This document shows positions 1 through 8,000 of a stretch of 12,182 bases of DNA, piece by piece (position 1 is the first letter of the stretch; the number at the start of each line of letters is the position of its first letter). Origin of the DNA: JAAYCI01 sp964550985. GTDB taxonomy: Bacteria > Bacillota > Clostridia > Oscillospirales > Ruminococcaceae. Location: NCBI GenBank assembly GCA_964550985.1, contig CAZKBM010000082.1, positions 1 to 12,182 of the forward strand, given 5' to 3'. A program made the position numbers and the translations under genes. The notes below the pieces were generated by a model that worked only from the letters and a program-made list of their open reading frames with translations, was not told the DNA's origin and did not search any database.

Positions 1-331
1 TGCGCCCGCCCGCCACCACCTTAACCTTGCTACAGTCCACCCCGGCGGCGGCCGTGCGCGCAAGGCAAATTTCTCCGGCGGCATCATCTCCCACACGGCC
101 CAAAAGCATGGCCGGCATACCCAGGCCCGCCAGTACGGTGGCCACGTTTTGCGCGTCGCCCCCCGTCTGCATACCAATATCACTTACGGCAGATTCCTTT
201 TGCCGCACCATCTCGTCTTGAAAGCCCAAAACACTGACGTCCAGGTTGATTTGCCCAACCAGAACGGCCATATTTTGCCGCGGGGCCGTTTGGGCCTCCG
301 GGTGCTTTTGGGGGGTTTGGCTTTTTGGCAT
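1..331 (-). CDS. PfkB/ribokinase-family sugar kinase, N-terminal part (gene runs off the left edge)
   Basis: This is the first 110 codons of a PfkB-family kinase; the C-terminal part, with the catalytic Asp and ATP site, lies outside the window. The family phosphorylates sugars or nucleosides in the cytoplasm. Seen in the sequence: a beta strand ending in QINLDVSV (residues 27-34) with the usual substrate-contacting Asp at 31, and the family's first signature, the double glycine GGDAQNVATVLAGLG (57-71), followed by GRVGDDAAGE (78-87) and GVD (97-99). The chosen ATG at 331 lies 2 bases after the stop of the FGGY kinase gene, with GGGAGG about 13 bases upstream. An in-frame ATG at 271 (residue 21) is a reasonable alternative, because residues 2-20 are polar and unlike the family. 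Tight spacing argues for co-transcription and coupled translation with the kinase before it. The exact substrate cannot be read from this fragment. Confidence 0.85.
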   Translation of the reverse strand, partial: MPKSQTPQKHPEAQTAPRQNMAVLVGQINLDVSVLGFQDEMVRQKESAVSDIGMQTGGDAQNVATVLAGLGMPAMLLGRVGDDAAGEICLARTAAAGVDCSKVKVVAGGR

Positions 332-333
332 CC

Positions 334-1992
334 CTATTTTGCCGCCTCCCGCGCTTTTAGCCGTAACTCTTTTAACAGGTGCAACACCTCGTTGCCGCCC
401 TTGCCAAAATAGTCGTTCAGCTTTTTGTATTCACAAAACAGCCGCTGATAGATGGCGGCATTTTCGGCGTTTGGATAGTATTTGGTGTCCCCGGCCCTGC
501 CAATTTTGCGCACAAGCTGCTGCACCGTGCCAAAGCCCCCTGCGGCGGCAAAGCCCAAAATGGCGCTGCCCAAAGCACCGGACTGTGAAGACTCCACCAC
601 GTGAATCTCCATATTGCAGACATCGGCGTAAATTTGCATGGCCATGGGGTCTTTACGGGCAATGCCGCCGCCCGCGTAGATGCCGTTTACGGGTACGCCC
701 GCACTTTGGTAGGCCTCGATGATGTTCCGCGTTCCATAGGCCGTGGCCTCAATCAGCGCGCGATAGATATCCTCCGGCTTTGTGGCAAGGGTCATGCCCA
801 GCAGCACCCCCGAGAGGTCAAAATCCATCAGGGTGCTGCGCACGCCGTTCCACCAGTCCAGCGCAAGCAGGCCGTGCTGGCCGGGCTTTTGTGTTTCGGC
901 CTTTTCGCGCAGCAGGGCGTGGGGGCTAAGGCCCCGCCTTTGGGCCTCCTCGTAATAACTTTGTGGCAGGCAGTTTTCAATGAACCAAGAAAAATGGTCG
1001 CCCACACAGCTTTGGCCGGCCTCGTAGGCGTATAAGCCGGGCAAAATGCCCCCCTTTACCACACCGCAAACCCCCGGTACGGGCTTTTCCACCTCACTCA
1101 GCAGCAGGTGGCAGGTGCTGGTGCCCATGGCCATCAATAGCTTGCCGCCGCTGTCTATGCCGCAGGCCGGCACCGAGGCATGGGCGTCTATGATTTCCAC
1201 GGCCACGGCGGTTTGGGCGCCAAGGCCGCATTTTTGGGCCATTTCGGCGGTCAAGCTGCCCGCACGGCTGCCCACGGGCAGCAGGGGGCCCGCCAGTTTT
1301 TCAGCGGCCAGGTTTGCAAAACCGGGGTGTACGGCGGCCAAAAACTCCCGGCTGGGGTAGCCCTCGCCCGGCCGCCACTGGGCCTTGTAACCGGCGTTGC
1401 ACTCGCTGCGTACCTCACTGCCGCAAAGCTGCCAGCACACCCAGTCTCCCCCCTCCACAATTTTATCGGCGGCGGCGTAAACCTCGGGGGCCTCCAGTAA
1501 AATTTGCAGGGCCTTGGCCAGCGTCCACTCGCTGGAAAGTTTGCCCCCATAATAGGGCAGCCAGGGCTCCCCGTGCTGCTCGGCCATCTCGTTTATCCTG
1601 TCGGCGCAGTACTGGGCCGCGTGGTGCTTCCACAGCTTGGGCCAGGCGTGGGGCTGGCGGCGGTACTCCTCCAGCTGGCAAAGGGGGGTGCCATCGTTTT
1701 TTACGGGCAGCACCGTGCAGGAGGTAAAGTCCAGCCCAATACCCACTACCTCCTCCTTGGGTACGCCCGCCGCCTCCACCGCGCCGCGTACCGTTTTTAC
1801 AAGGCAGTGCAGATAGTCCGCCGGGTCTTGCAAAGCCCAGTCCACCCCCAGTTTTTCGCCGGTGGGCAGGGCCTCGCTCATCACCCCGCTGGGGTATTCT
1901 TCCACACACTGGGCCAGTTCCGTCCCGTTTTCGTCAATGACAATGGCCCTGGCCGAAAGGGTGCCAAAGTCCACACCTACTGCGTATTTCAT
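334..1992 (-). CDS. FGGY-family carbohydrate kinase, L-ribulokinase (AraB)-like
   Basis: A 552-residue cytoplasmic kinase predicted to use ATP to phosphorylate a ketopentose or a related ketose. The N-terminal phosphate-binding motif is DFGTLSAR (residues 8-15). The ketose/catalytic region has IDAH with the likely base Asp269, followed by MGTSTCHLL (289-297) and EAGQSCVGDHFSWF (324-337), all typical of the Bacillus-type AraB group. The C-terminal adenosine motif YAGGGIARKDP runs from 439 to 449. Length is close to that of AraB (E. coli about 566). An ATG at 2070 would add 26 residues unlike the family and would overlap the regulator's stop codon. The ATG at 1992 starts directly before the family domain and has AAAGGCGG just upstream. 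It lies 77 bases after the AraC-type regulator and 2 bases before the PfkB gene. The neighbouring isomerase is FucI, not AraA, so the true substrate may be D-ribulose or L-fuculose rather than L-ribulose; I therefore give no symbol. Confidence 0.88.
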   Translation of the reverse strand: MKYAVGVDFGTLSARAIVIDENGTELAQCVEEYPSGVMSEALPTGEKLGVDWALQDPADYLHCLVKTVRGAVEAAGVPKEEVVGIGLDFTSCTVLPVKNDGTPLCQLEEYRRQPHAWPKLWKHHAAQYCADRINEMAEQHGEPWLPYYGGKLSSEWTLAKALQILLEAPEVYAAADKIVEGGDWVCWQLCGSEVRSECNAGYKAQWRPGEGYPSREFLAAVHPGFANLAAEKLAGPLLPVGSRAGSLTAEMAQKCGLGAQTAVAVEIIDAHASVPACGIDSGGKLLMAMGTSTCHLLLSEVEKPVPGVCGVVKGGILPGLYAYEAGQSCVGDHFSWFIENCLPQSYYEEAQRRGLSPHALLREKAETQKPGQHGLLALDWWNGVRSTLMDFDLSGVLLGMTLATKPEDIYRALIEATAYGTRNIIEAYQSAGVPVNGIYAGGGIARKDPMAMQIYADVCNMEIHVVESSQSGALGSAILGFAAAGGFGTVQQLVRKIGRAGDTKYYPNAENAAIYQRLFCEYKKLNDYFGKGGNEVLHLLKELRLKAREAAK

Positions 1993-2029
1993 GCTTTTCC
2001 GCCTTTCTTGGTGGGGTAAACCCTGGTGG

Positions 2030-2056
2030 TCATATCCATACTTTGCAAGGATATGA
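2030..2056. repeat. Inverted repeat between regulator and kinase genes
   Basis: TCATATCC (2030-2037) and GGATATGA (2049-2056) form a perfect 8-base inverted repeat around an 11-base centre. It sits in the 77-base gap between the AraC-family gene and the kinase gene. No T-run follows on the minus strand, so it is not a classic terminator. It could be an operator or an mRNA hairpin that sets relative expression. Confidence 0.45.
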
Positions 2057-2069
2057 GGTATAAGGGGCA

Positions 2070-2924
2070 TTATACAAACTGCTTGCAGTACTGTTTGGGC
2101 GTTACATTTTTGTAGCGTTTAAAAACGCGGATAAAATAGCTGAGGTCGTTAAAACCGCAGTCGTAGGCAACCTCTGTGATGTGGTTTTCCCCTGCGGCGA
2201 TGCGGGAGCAGGCGGTTTCAATGCGGTGGCGGTTTAAATAGTCGATGGGGGTGCGGCCCGTCATGCTGCGGAAAAAATGGCAGAAATATTTGGGCGTCAT
2301 GCCCGCGGTGCTGGCAAGTTCCTCCAAGCTGAGGTGGGCGTCATAGTCGTTTTCAATGAGGGCCAGCACCTGTTTTAGCTGCTGCGTTTTGCGGAAGGCC
2401 CCGTGGCTTTGCTGGGTGTTTTGGCTGTAATAACCCTGGGCCAGCACATGGCCAAAAAACTGCAAAAGCCCGCCCTGTACCATAAGCTGGTGGCCGGGGG
2501 CCTTTTGCAGCAGGGCGGTAAAAATGCCGCAGGCTATGGTTTGCAGTTCGGCATCCTGCCGGGGCAGGCAGGGCTGCACCAGCCATTTGTGCTGGGCAAA
2601 TTTTTGTAGTGCACCGGCGGCGGGGCCAGGGCTGTGCAGCAGGGAGAGGTCGAACACAACGCAGTCATACAGGCAGCCCTCCATGGGGACGCCCGCATGC
2701 AGGCTGCCGCTGTTTACAAACAAAAGGTCGCCCGCCTGCGCCATGCCGCTGCGGTCATCCAGCATATAGGTAAAGCTGCCGCGGTTTACCCGGATAATCT
2801 CCATCTCCGGGTGCCAGTGGTAAGACATATGGTAACGCGGATGCCTTGGGCCAATCTCGTACAGTTCCACGGGGAAGCCATAACTGCCCCGCGCGCGGGA
2901 CTCTTTAAGGTCCAAAACTTGCAT
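2070..2924 (-). CDS. AraC/XylS-family transcriptional regulator
   Basis: A 284-residue DNA-binding regulator, probably of the divergent fucI and of its own operon. The N-terminal cupin-like effector domain contains HWHPEMEIIRV (36-46), a following strand-rich stretch and AGDLLFVNSGSLHA (64-77). The C-terminal double helix-turn-helix spans about 180-284: the first HTH is LSLEELASTAGMTPKYFCHFF (198-218), and the second is around ITEVAYDCGFNDLSYFIRVFKR (249-270) with the family signature GF(N/S)D..YF..VFK and the closing TPKQYC (275-280). The frame stays open up to 3254, but the ATG at 2924 is preferred: it precedes the cupin domain and has a purine-rich site AGGAAGGGAAG just upstream, whereas the extra residues would be antisense to fucI and the intergenic region. 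It is first in a leftward run ahead of the two kinase genes. Likely ligand is the sugar or ketose of this pathway (inference). Confidence 0.93.
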   Translation of the reverse strand: MQVLDLKESRARGSYGFPVELYEIGPRHPRYHMSYHWHPEMEIIRVNRGSFTYMLDDRSGMAQAGDLLFVNSGSLHAGVPMEGCLYDCVVFDLSLLHSPGPAAGALQKFAQHKWLVQPCLPRQDAELQTIACGIFTALLQKAPGHQLMVQGGLLQFFGHVLAQGYYSQNTQQSHGAFRKTQQLKQVLALIENDYDAHLSLEELASTAGMTPKYFCHFFRSMTGRTPIDYLNRHRIETACSRIAAGENHITEVAYDCGFNDLSYFIRVFKRYKNVTPKQYCKQFV

Positions 2925-2943
2925 ATTTCTTCCCTTCCTGAAT

Positions 2944-2973
2944 ATTGTACTAATAATTAGGAGTATACTACAA
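2944..2973 (-). promoter_or_regulatory. Candidate promoter for the regulator-kinase operon
   Basis: Read on the minus strand, TTGTAG (2973-2968) and TACAAT (2949-2944) are separated by 18 bases. The -10 box has one mismatch from consensus and the -35 box is weak. The predicted start would give a leader of only about 12-13 bases, barely holding the ribosome site. The -35 box lies inside the left copy of the direct repeat at 2961-3005, which would allow autorepression. Confidence 0.4.
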
Positions 2974-3005
2974 GATTTCCCTGCCTGGCAAGAGTATAAT
3001 ACAAG
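2961..3005. promoter_or_regulatory. Candidate AraC-family operator: 14-base direct repeat, 31-bp period
   Basis: GAGTATACTACAAG (2961-2974) and GAGTATAATACAAG (2992-3005) differ at one of 14 positions and are exactly 31 bp apart, close to three turns of DNA, so both copies face the same side. AraC-family proteins commonly bind direct repeats of this kind. The left copy overlaps the candidate promoter of the regulator gene, and the right copy faces fucI. The repeat is seen; binding is inferred. Confidence 0.6.
2995..3000 (+). promoter_or_regulatory. fucI: Candidate -10 box for fucI
   Basis: A perfect TATAAT on the plus strand, with no recognisable -35 box 16-18 bases upstream (AAGATT at best), which would fit an activator-dependent promoter. 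It implies a leader of about 115 bases before fucI. It lies inside the right copy of the direct repeat, so it may instead just be part of the operator; no better promoter was found between 3006 and 3110. Confidence 0.3.
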
Positions 3006-3123
3006 TAATATCCCAAACTGTGGGGAGAATATATCCCGCGCACAGTAAAACTGACGATTGTTCCAATTTTTCTTTGTAAATTTGGCAGAAGGATACAAAA
3101 CCCAAAAAATGGAGGACTGAACC

Positions 3124-4917
3124 ATGGCAAAAAGCAGATTGATTGGTGAATATCCGGTAATTGGCATTCGCCCCACCATTGATGCCCGCCGCGGCCCGCA
3201 CAAGGTGCGCGAGGGTTTGGAAGAGCAAACCATGAATATGGCCCAAAGCGCCAAAAAGCTGTTTGAGGAAAATCTGTACTATTCCAATGGGGAGGCTGTA
3301 AAGGTTGTAATTGCCGATACCACCATTGGCCGTGTGGCCGAAGCGGCGGCCTGCGCCCAAAAATTTAAAACGGCCGGGGTGGATATCACCCTCACCGTTA
3401 CCCCCTGCTGGTGCTACGGCAGCGAGACGATGGATATGGACCCCATGACCATAAAAGGGGTTTGGGGTTTTAACGGAACCGAGCGCCCCGGCGCGGTTTA
3501 CCTGGCCTCGGTGCTGGCGGCCCACGCCCAAAAAGGCCTGCCCGCCTTTGGCATTTACGGGCAGGATGTACAGAGCGCCGACGCTACCGGCCTTGCCGAG
3601 GATGTGGTGGAGAAGCTGCTGCGCTTTGGCCGGGCAGCCCTTGCCGCCGCCACCATGCGGGGCAAAAGTTACCTGCAAATTGGCTCCATCTGCATGGGCA
3701 TTGCGGGCTCTTCCATCGACCCCGCCTTTTTTGAAGAATACCTTGGCATGCGGGTGGAAAGCGTGGACGAAGTGGAAATTTTGCGCCGGATAGAGGAGGG
3801 CATTTACGACGAGGCCGAGTACCAAAAAGCCCTGGCCTGGACGAAAAAACACTGCCCCGAGGGTTTTGACAAAAACCCTGAAAACCTGCGTAAAAGCGAT
3901 GAAGAAAAGGAGAAGTCCTGGGAGTTCATCGTGAAGATGATGTGCATCATCAAAGACCTGATGGCGGGCAACCCAAACCTGCCGGCCAGCCACAGCGAGG
4001 AGATGCTGGGCCACAACGCCCTGGCGGGGGGCTTCCAGGGCCAGCGCCAATGGACGGATTACTACCCGAACTGTGATTTCCCCGAGGCCATGCTAAACTC
4101 CTCGTTTGACTGGGAGGGCCCCCGTGAGCCCTATGTTTTGGCCACCGAAAATGACACCTTAAACGGTACGGGTATGTTGTTTGGCAAGCTGCTTACCGGC
4201 ACCGCCCAAATTTTTGCCGATGTGCGCACCTACTGGAGCCCCGAGGCCGTAAAACAGGCCGCCGGGTATGAACTTACCGGCAGGGCCAAAGAGGCGGGGG
4301 GCTTCATCCACCTAATCAACTCCGGCGCGGCCTGTATTGACGCCTGTGGCGAGGTGAAGGATGAAAAGGGCCATAGTGTGATTAAGCCTTTTTGGCAGAT
4401 GACAGAGGCGGATATGGCCGCCTGCCTGAAGGCTACCACCTGGAACGCCGCCGACCTTGGCTATTTCCGCGGAGGCGGGTTCTCCTCGCGCTTTTTAACC
4501 CGCAGCGAGATGCCCGTTACCATGATGCGGCTAAACCTGGTAAAGGGCCTTGGCCCCGTGGTGCAAATTGCCGAGGGCTGGACGGTAAACCTGCCTGAAG
4601 AGGTGAGCGATACGCTGTGGAAACGCACCGATTATACCTGGCCCTGCACCTGGTTTGCCCCGCGCACCACGGGTGAAGGCGCTTTTAAAACCGCTTACGA
4701 TGTGATGAACAACTGGGGCGCCAACCATGGGGCCATAAGCTACGGGCATATCGGGGCCGACTTGATTACCCTGTGCGCCATGCTGCGCATACCCGTATGT
4801 ATGCACAATGTGCCCGAGGAGAAAATCTTCCGCCCTGCCTGCTGGAACGCCTACGGCATGGATAAAGAGGGCCAGGACTACCGCGCCTGCGCCGCCTATG
4901 GCCCTTTGTACAAATAA
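3124..4917 (+). CDS. fucI: L-fucose isomerase (also acts on D-arabinose in the family)
   Basis: A 597-residue cytoplasmic Mn-dependent aldose-ketose isomerase that converts L-fucose to L-fuculose; family members also convert D-arabinose to D-ribulose. Length matches E. coli FucI (591). The start is fixed by GGAGG at 3111-3115, eight bases before the ATG, and by the conserved opening IGIRPTIDARR (13-23). The N-terminal domain carries TPCWCYGSETMDMDP (93-107). The metal/catalytic residues of the family are in place: Glu342 in ATENDTLNG, Asp366 in FADVRTYWSPEAV and His542 in ISYGHIGADLITL; these correspond to E337, D361 and H528 of the E. coli enzyme as I recall them. The C-terminus MDKEGQDYRACAAYGPLYK is also typical. 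It is transcribed away from the AraC-type regulator and ends at a strong hairpin terminator, so it seems monocistronic. No frameshift or missing key residue is seen. Confidence 0.97.
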   Translation: MAKSRLIGEYPVIGIRPTIDARRGPHKVREGLEEQTMNMAQSAKKLFEENLYYSNGEAVKVVIADTTIGRVAEAAACAQKFKTAGVDITLTVTPCWCYGSETMDMDPMTIKGVWGFNGTERPGAVYLASVLAAHAQKGLPAFGIYGQDVQSADATGLAEDVVEKLLRFGRAALAAATMRGKSYLQIGSICMGIAGSSIDPAFFEEYLGMRVESVDEVEILRRIEEGIYDEAEYQKALAWTKKHCPEGFDKNPENLRKSDEEKEKSWEFIVKMMCIIKDLMAGNPNLPASHSEEMLGHNALAGGFQGQRQWTDYYPNCDFPEAMLNSSFDWEGPREPYVLATENDTLNGTGMLFGKLLTGTAQIFADVRTYWSPEAVKQAAGYELTGRAKEAGGFIHLINSGAACIDACGEVKDEKGHSVIKPFWQMTEADMAACLKATTWNAADLGYFRGGGFSSRFLTRSEMPVTMMRLNLVKGLGPVVQIAEGWTVNLPEEVSDTLWKRTDYTWPCTWFAPRTTGEGAFKTAYDVMNNWGANHGAISYGHIGADLITLCAMLRIPVCMHNVPEEKIFRPACWNAYGMDKEGQDYRACAAYGPLYK

Positions 4918-4982
4918 AAATAGCGTCTACAAACAAAACACCCGCCGGAGAGTACTCTGGCGGGTGTTTTGTTTGCTATTTT
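4918..4982. terminator. Bidirectional Rho-independent terminator between fucI and the protease gene
   Basis: Arms AAACAAAACACCCGCC (4931-4946) and GGCGGGTGTTTTGTTT (4959-4974) pair over 16 bases. The apex holds a further self-complementary AGAGTACTCT (4949-4958). An outer AAATAGC/GCTATTT pair (4918-4924 with 4975-4981) extends it after a bulge. The A-rich left and T-rich right flanks suit termination of both fucI (+) and the converging protease transcript (-). Confidence 0.88.
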
Positions 4983-5027
4983 ATAACATTTGCCAAGCGG
5001 CCAGGCGCCGCCTGTGTTGCCTATAAT

Positions 5028-5045
5028 CCTGCGTGTAAACGCAGG
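5028..5045. repeat. Small perfect hairpin downstream of the protease gene
   Basis: CCTGCGT (5028-5034) and ACGCAGG (5039-5045) form a 7-base stem with a 4-base loop, 27 bases past the protease stop codon in its direction of transcription. No T-run follows, so it is at best an accessory 3' hairpin ahead of the main terminator. Confidence 0.4.
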
Positions 5046-5071
5046 CAAAAGGGCTGTAAACCAACTGTTTT

Positions 5072-8000
5072 TTACACAGCACCCAGCCAGGCGCCGTTGG
5101 CGGAAAAACGGTTTAGGCTGCCGTCAACCACCAAATCACCTGTGGCCATCTGCCCGCCGGGGTGCATCCAGTACCACTGCCCGTTTACCCAGCACCAGCC
5201 GGTGGTCATGCGGCCGCTGTTATCCAGGTAATACCAGCTGCCGCCTGCATATAGCCAGCCGGTTTGCATCTGGCCCGCGCCGTTCAGGTAGTACCAGCCG
5301 TCGCCAGCCCATAGCCACCCGGTTTGCATCTGGCCTGCGCCATTCAGGTAATACCAGCCAGACCCAGTCAAGGCCCATCCCGTGGCCATCCGCCCGCCAT
5401 TATTCGGGTCAAAATAGTACCAGGTGCCGCCATCATTCAGCCAACCGCTTTGCATCTGGCCGGAAGTATGCAGGTAATACCAGCTATTTCCCTCTTTCAG
5501 CCAGCCGGTTTGCATATGGCCTGCGCCGTTCATATAATACCAGCCAGACCCTGTCGAGGCCCATCCCGTGGCCATCCGGCCGCCATTATTCGGGTCAAAA
5601 TAGTACCAGGTGCCGCCATCATTCATCCAGCCGGTTTGCATCTGGCCAGAACCATTCAGGTAATACCAGCTATTTCCCTCTTTTAGCCAGCCGGTTTGCA
5701 TCTGGCCCGCGCCGTTCATATAATACCAGCCTGTGCCTGTCAGGGCCCAGCCTGTGGCCATGCGGGCGCCATCGTTCGGGTTTAAATAATACCAGCCGCC
5801 GTTATCTATTATCCAGCCAGTGGTCAGGTGGCCATCGGGGTTTATCCACAGCCATCCGCTGCCGTCATGTATCCAGCCATTTCCCCCCCGCATATAACCG
5901 TTTGCGTCAAACAGATACCAGCTTCCGTTTGCCTGTGCCCGGCCGGTTAGCATGTGGCCATCACCGGGGTTAAAATAGCGGTATCCATAGGCGTCTAAAA
6001 GCCAGCCGCTCATCACACGGCCGCTGCCATCCATGTAATACAGCAAGCCGCCAATATTTTGCAGGCCCGTCACCACCTGGCCGCTGCCGTTCATATAGTA
6101 CAGGTAACCGCCGTAGCTAAGCCAGCCCGTGTGGGCGCGGCCACCTGTATCCATGTAATAGGTGTAACCGCCGGTGCTAACCCAACCGGTTTGCATCTTG
6201 CCGTCGGCGGCGAAATAGTAATTGCCGCCGCCAATGCTGCAAAGCCCCACCGAAGCCCTGCCGGTGGCGCTAAAGTAGTAAGTGCCGCCGCCAATCGTTT
6301 GCCAGCCTGTAGCGGGTGCGCCATTGCCGTAATAGTAGTAAAGCCCATCGCTTTTTTGTACCCAGCCGCTGCTGCGCTGGGCAAGGGCTCTTTGTACAGC
6401 CGCCTTGGCGTTTACGCAGCCCCAGGCGGTCTCTACGTCAAAGCCAGGGGTATAGGTATCTATGGCGGTCTCTTTCAAAATCTGATGAATTTGCGCCACG
6501 GTGAGACCGGGGTTTGCGTAGCGCATAAGGGATACTACGCCCGTAACAATGGGCGCGGCCATAGAGGTGCCGCTGAGATAGCCATAGCTGGCGGCGCCCG
6601 AAGCGCCTATGGTGCTGTAGATATTGCTGCCGGGGGCTGATATGGTCTTGGTAGAACCATAGTTGGAGGTGGAGGAACGGGGGTTAATGCTGTGGTTAGC
6701 ATAATCGGTGTTTTGTAGGTTGATCACGTCGATGCTAAGGCCAAAACTGCCGGGGATGTGGGGGTTTTGGCTGCCGTTGTTGCCTGCAGAAGTCACCACA
6801 ACAACATCTTGGTTCCAGGCATTTTGCATGGCGCTTTTCATCAGCAAATCTTCACTTGTGGGGTTGCTGCCAAGGTAGCCAAGGCTCATGTTAATCACCT
6901 TGGCGCCGCTGTTTACCGCATGGTTCATGGCATTGGCCACATCCAAAGAACTGGCGGCCTCGTAGCGCCCCCGGCTGGAGGTGGTAGAAAACACATTATA
7001 AGCGCTGAGGCGAATATAGTTATTCGCCATGCCGCTGGCAACGCCGTAGATGCCTGTGCCGTTGTTGGCCGTGGCCCCAATAATGCCGGTTACATGGGTG
7101 CCATGAGAGAAATCCCCCCCTACGGCGCCATCGAAGGAGGAGGGCATCCCCCTTACCCCGCCGGTATTCCGGCTGTTTTGGAAGTCCCAAAGGCCTCCGG
7201 CGGTGTCCAGGTTTGCCTGCAAATCGGGGTGGCTTGCCATAATGGCGGTATCCAATACGGCCACCCGCACCTGATTTTGTGCGGGGTTGAGCCCGGCGTT
7301 TTGCAGTAGTTCCCAGGCGCCAAGCACATCCACCTTGGCGCTGCCGGTGTACCACAGGTTGCCCTTGCCCGTGTCGTTTGGGGCGGGCAGGGCCTCGGTG
7401 GTATAGAGGTAGTTGGGCTGAGCGTATTGAACGCTGGGGTCGGCCGCAAGGCTGGTAACGGCTTCTTCCACGGTCTGGTCCAGCGGAAGCTCCGCCACTG
7501 CGTACACTTCTGGCTCGGGGGTATCTACCGTGGCGGTAAGGGCGGCCTCATGTTCGGCGGTTACGGCCTCGGCCTGCACTTCGCCCACACCCGGCTCAAA
7601 TATAACAATGACCTCGCCGGGGATAAAACCCTGCTCTAAAGCGGTAGCGCGCTCGGCGGCGGCCTTGGCGTAGGCGGCAAGTATCTCGGCGGCGCGCTCG
7701 CCAAGCTCTGCGCTAAAGGCGCCCAGCAGTTCCTCTAATCCCTCGCCATAGTAGAGGTCTAAAACCGCTTTCAGTCCCTTTTCAAAGGCGTCCTGGTCGG
7801 TTTGCGCCTGTAGTGTTTTGGCGGCGGCGGCAGCGTCGCTGCGGGCGAGTAAAACCAGTTCGGAAAGCCAGGCCTCCAGGTCTGTGGGGGCAGAGGCTAT
7901 GGCGCTTGAGCTGGAGGGGGTAAGTTCGCTGGAGGTGGTGGCAGAGACGGCACTGGAAGCCGCCGAAACCGAAGAGCTGGACGCCGATGCAGCACCCGAC

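Noticed and set aside
1993..2070. 26-residue N-terminal extension of the FGGY kinase from the ATG at 2070
   Set aside because: The extension is unlike the family; the inner ATG at 1992 has a good ribosome site and starts at the conserved DFGT region.
2925..3254. 110-residue N-terminal extension of the AraC-type regulator
   Set aside because: It would run antisense through the intergenic region and into fucI; the ATG at 2924 has a ribosome site and begins just before the effector domain.
2968..4050. 360-residue open frame antisense to fucI
   Set aside because: It is the reverse frame of a strongly conserved enzyme gene in GC-rich DNA, with no domain of its own.
4931..4974. Reading the inverted repeat after fucI as an attachment site or CRISPR-like repeat
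   Set aside because: It is a single GC-rich stem with A-run and T-run flanks between converging genes, which a two-way terminator explains fully.
4990..6640. Long plus-strand open frames (327, 120 and 193 residues) over the wall-binding repeats
   Set aside because: They are antisense shadows; the repetitive DNA makes stop-free frames periodic. The minus strand has the signal peptide, catalytic motifs and ribosome site.
6758..7309. 183-residue plus-strand open frame opposite the protease catalytic domain
   Set aside because: It has no ribosome site or domain, and the opposite strand encodes a complete S8 active site.
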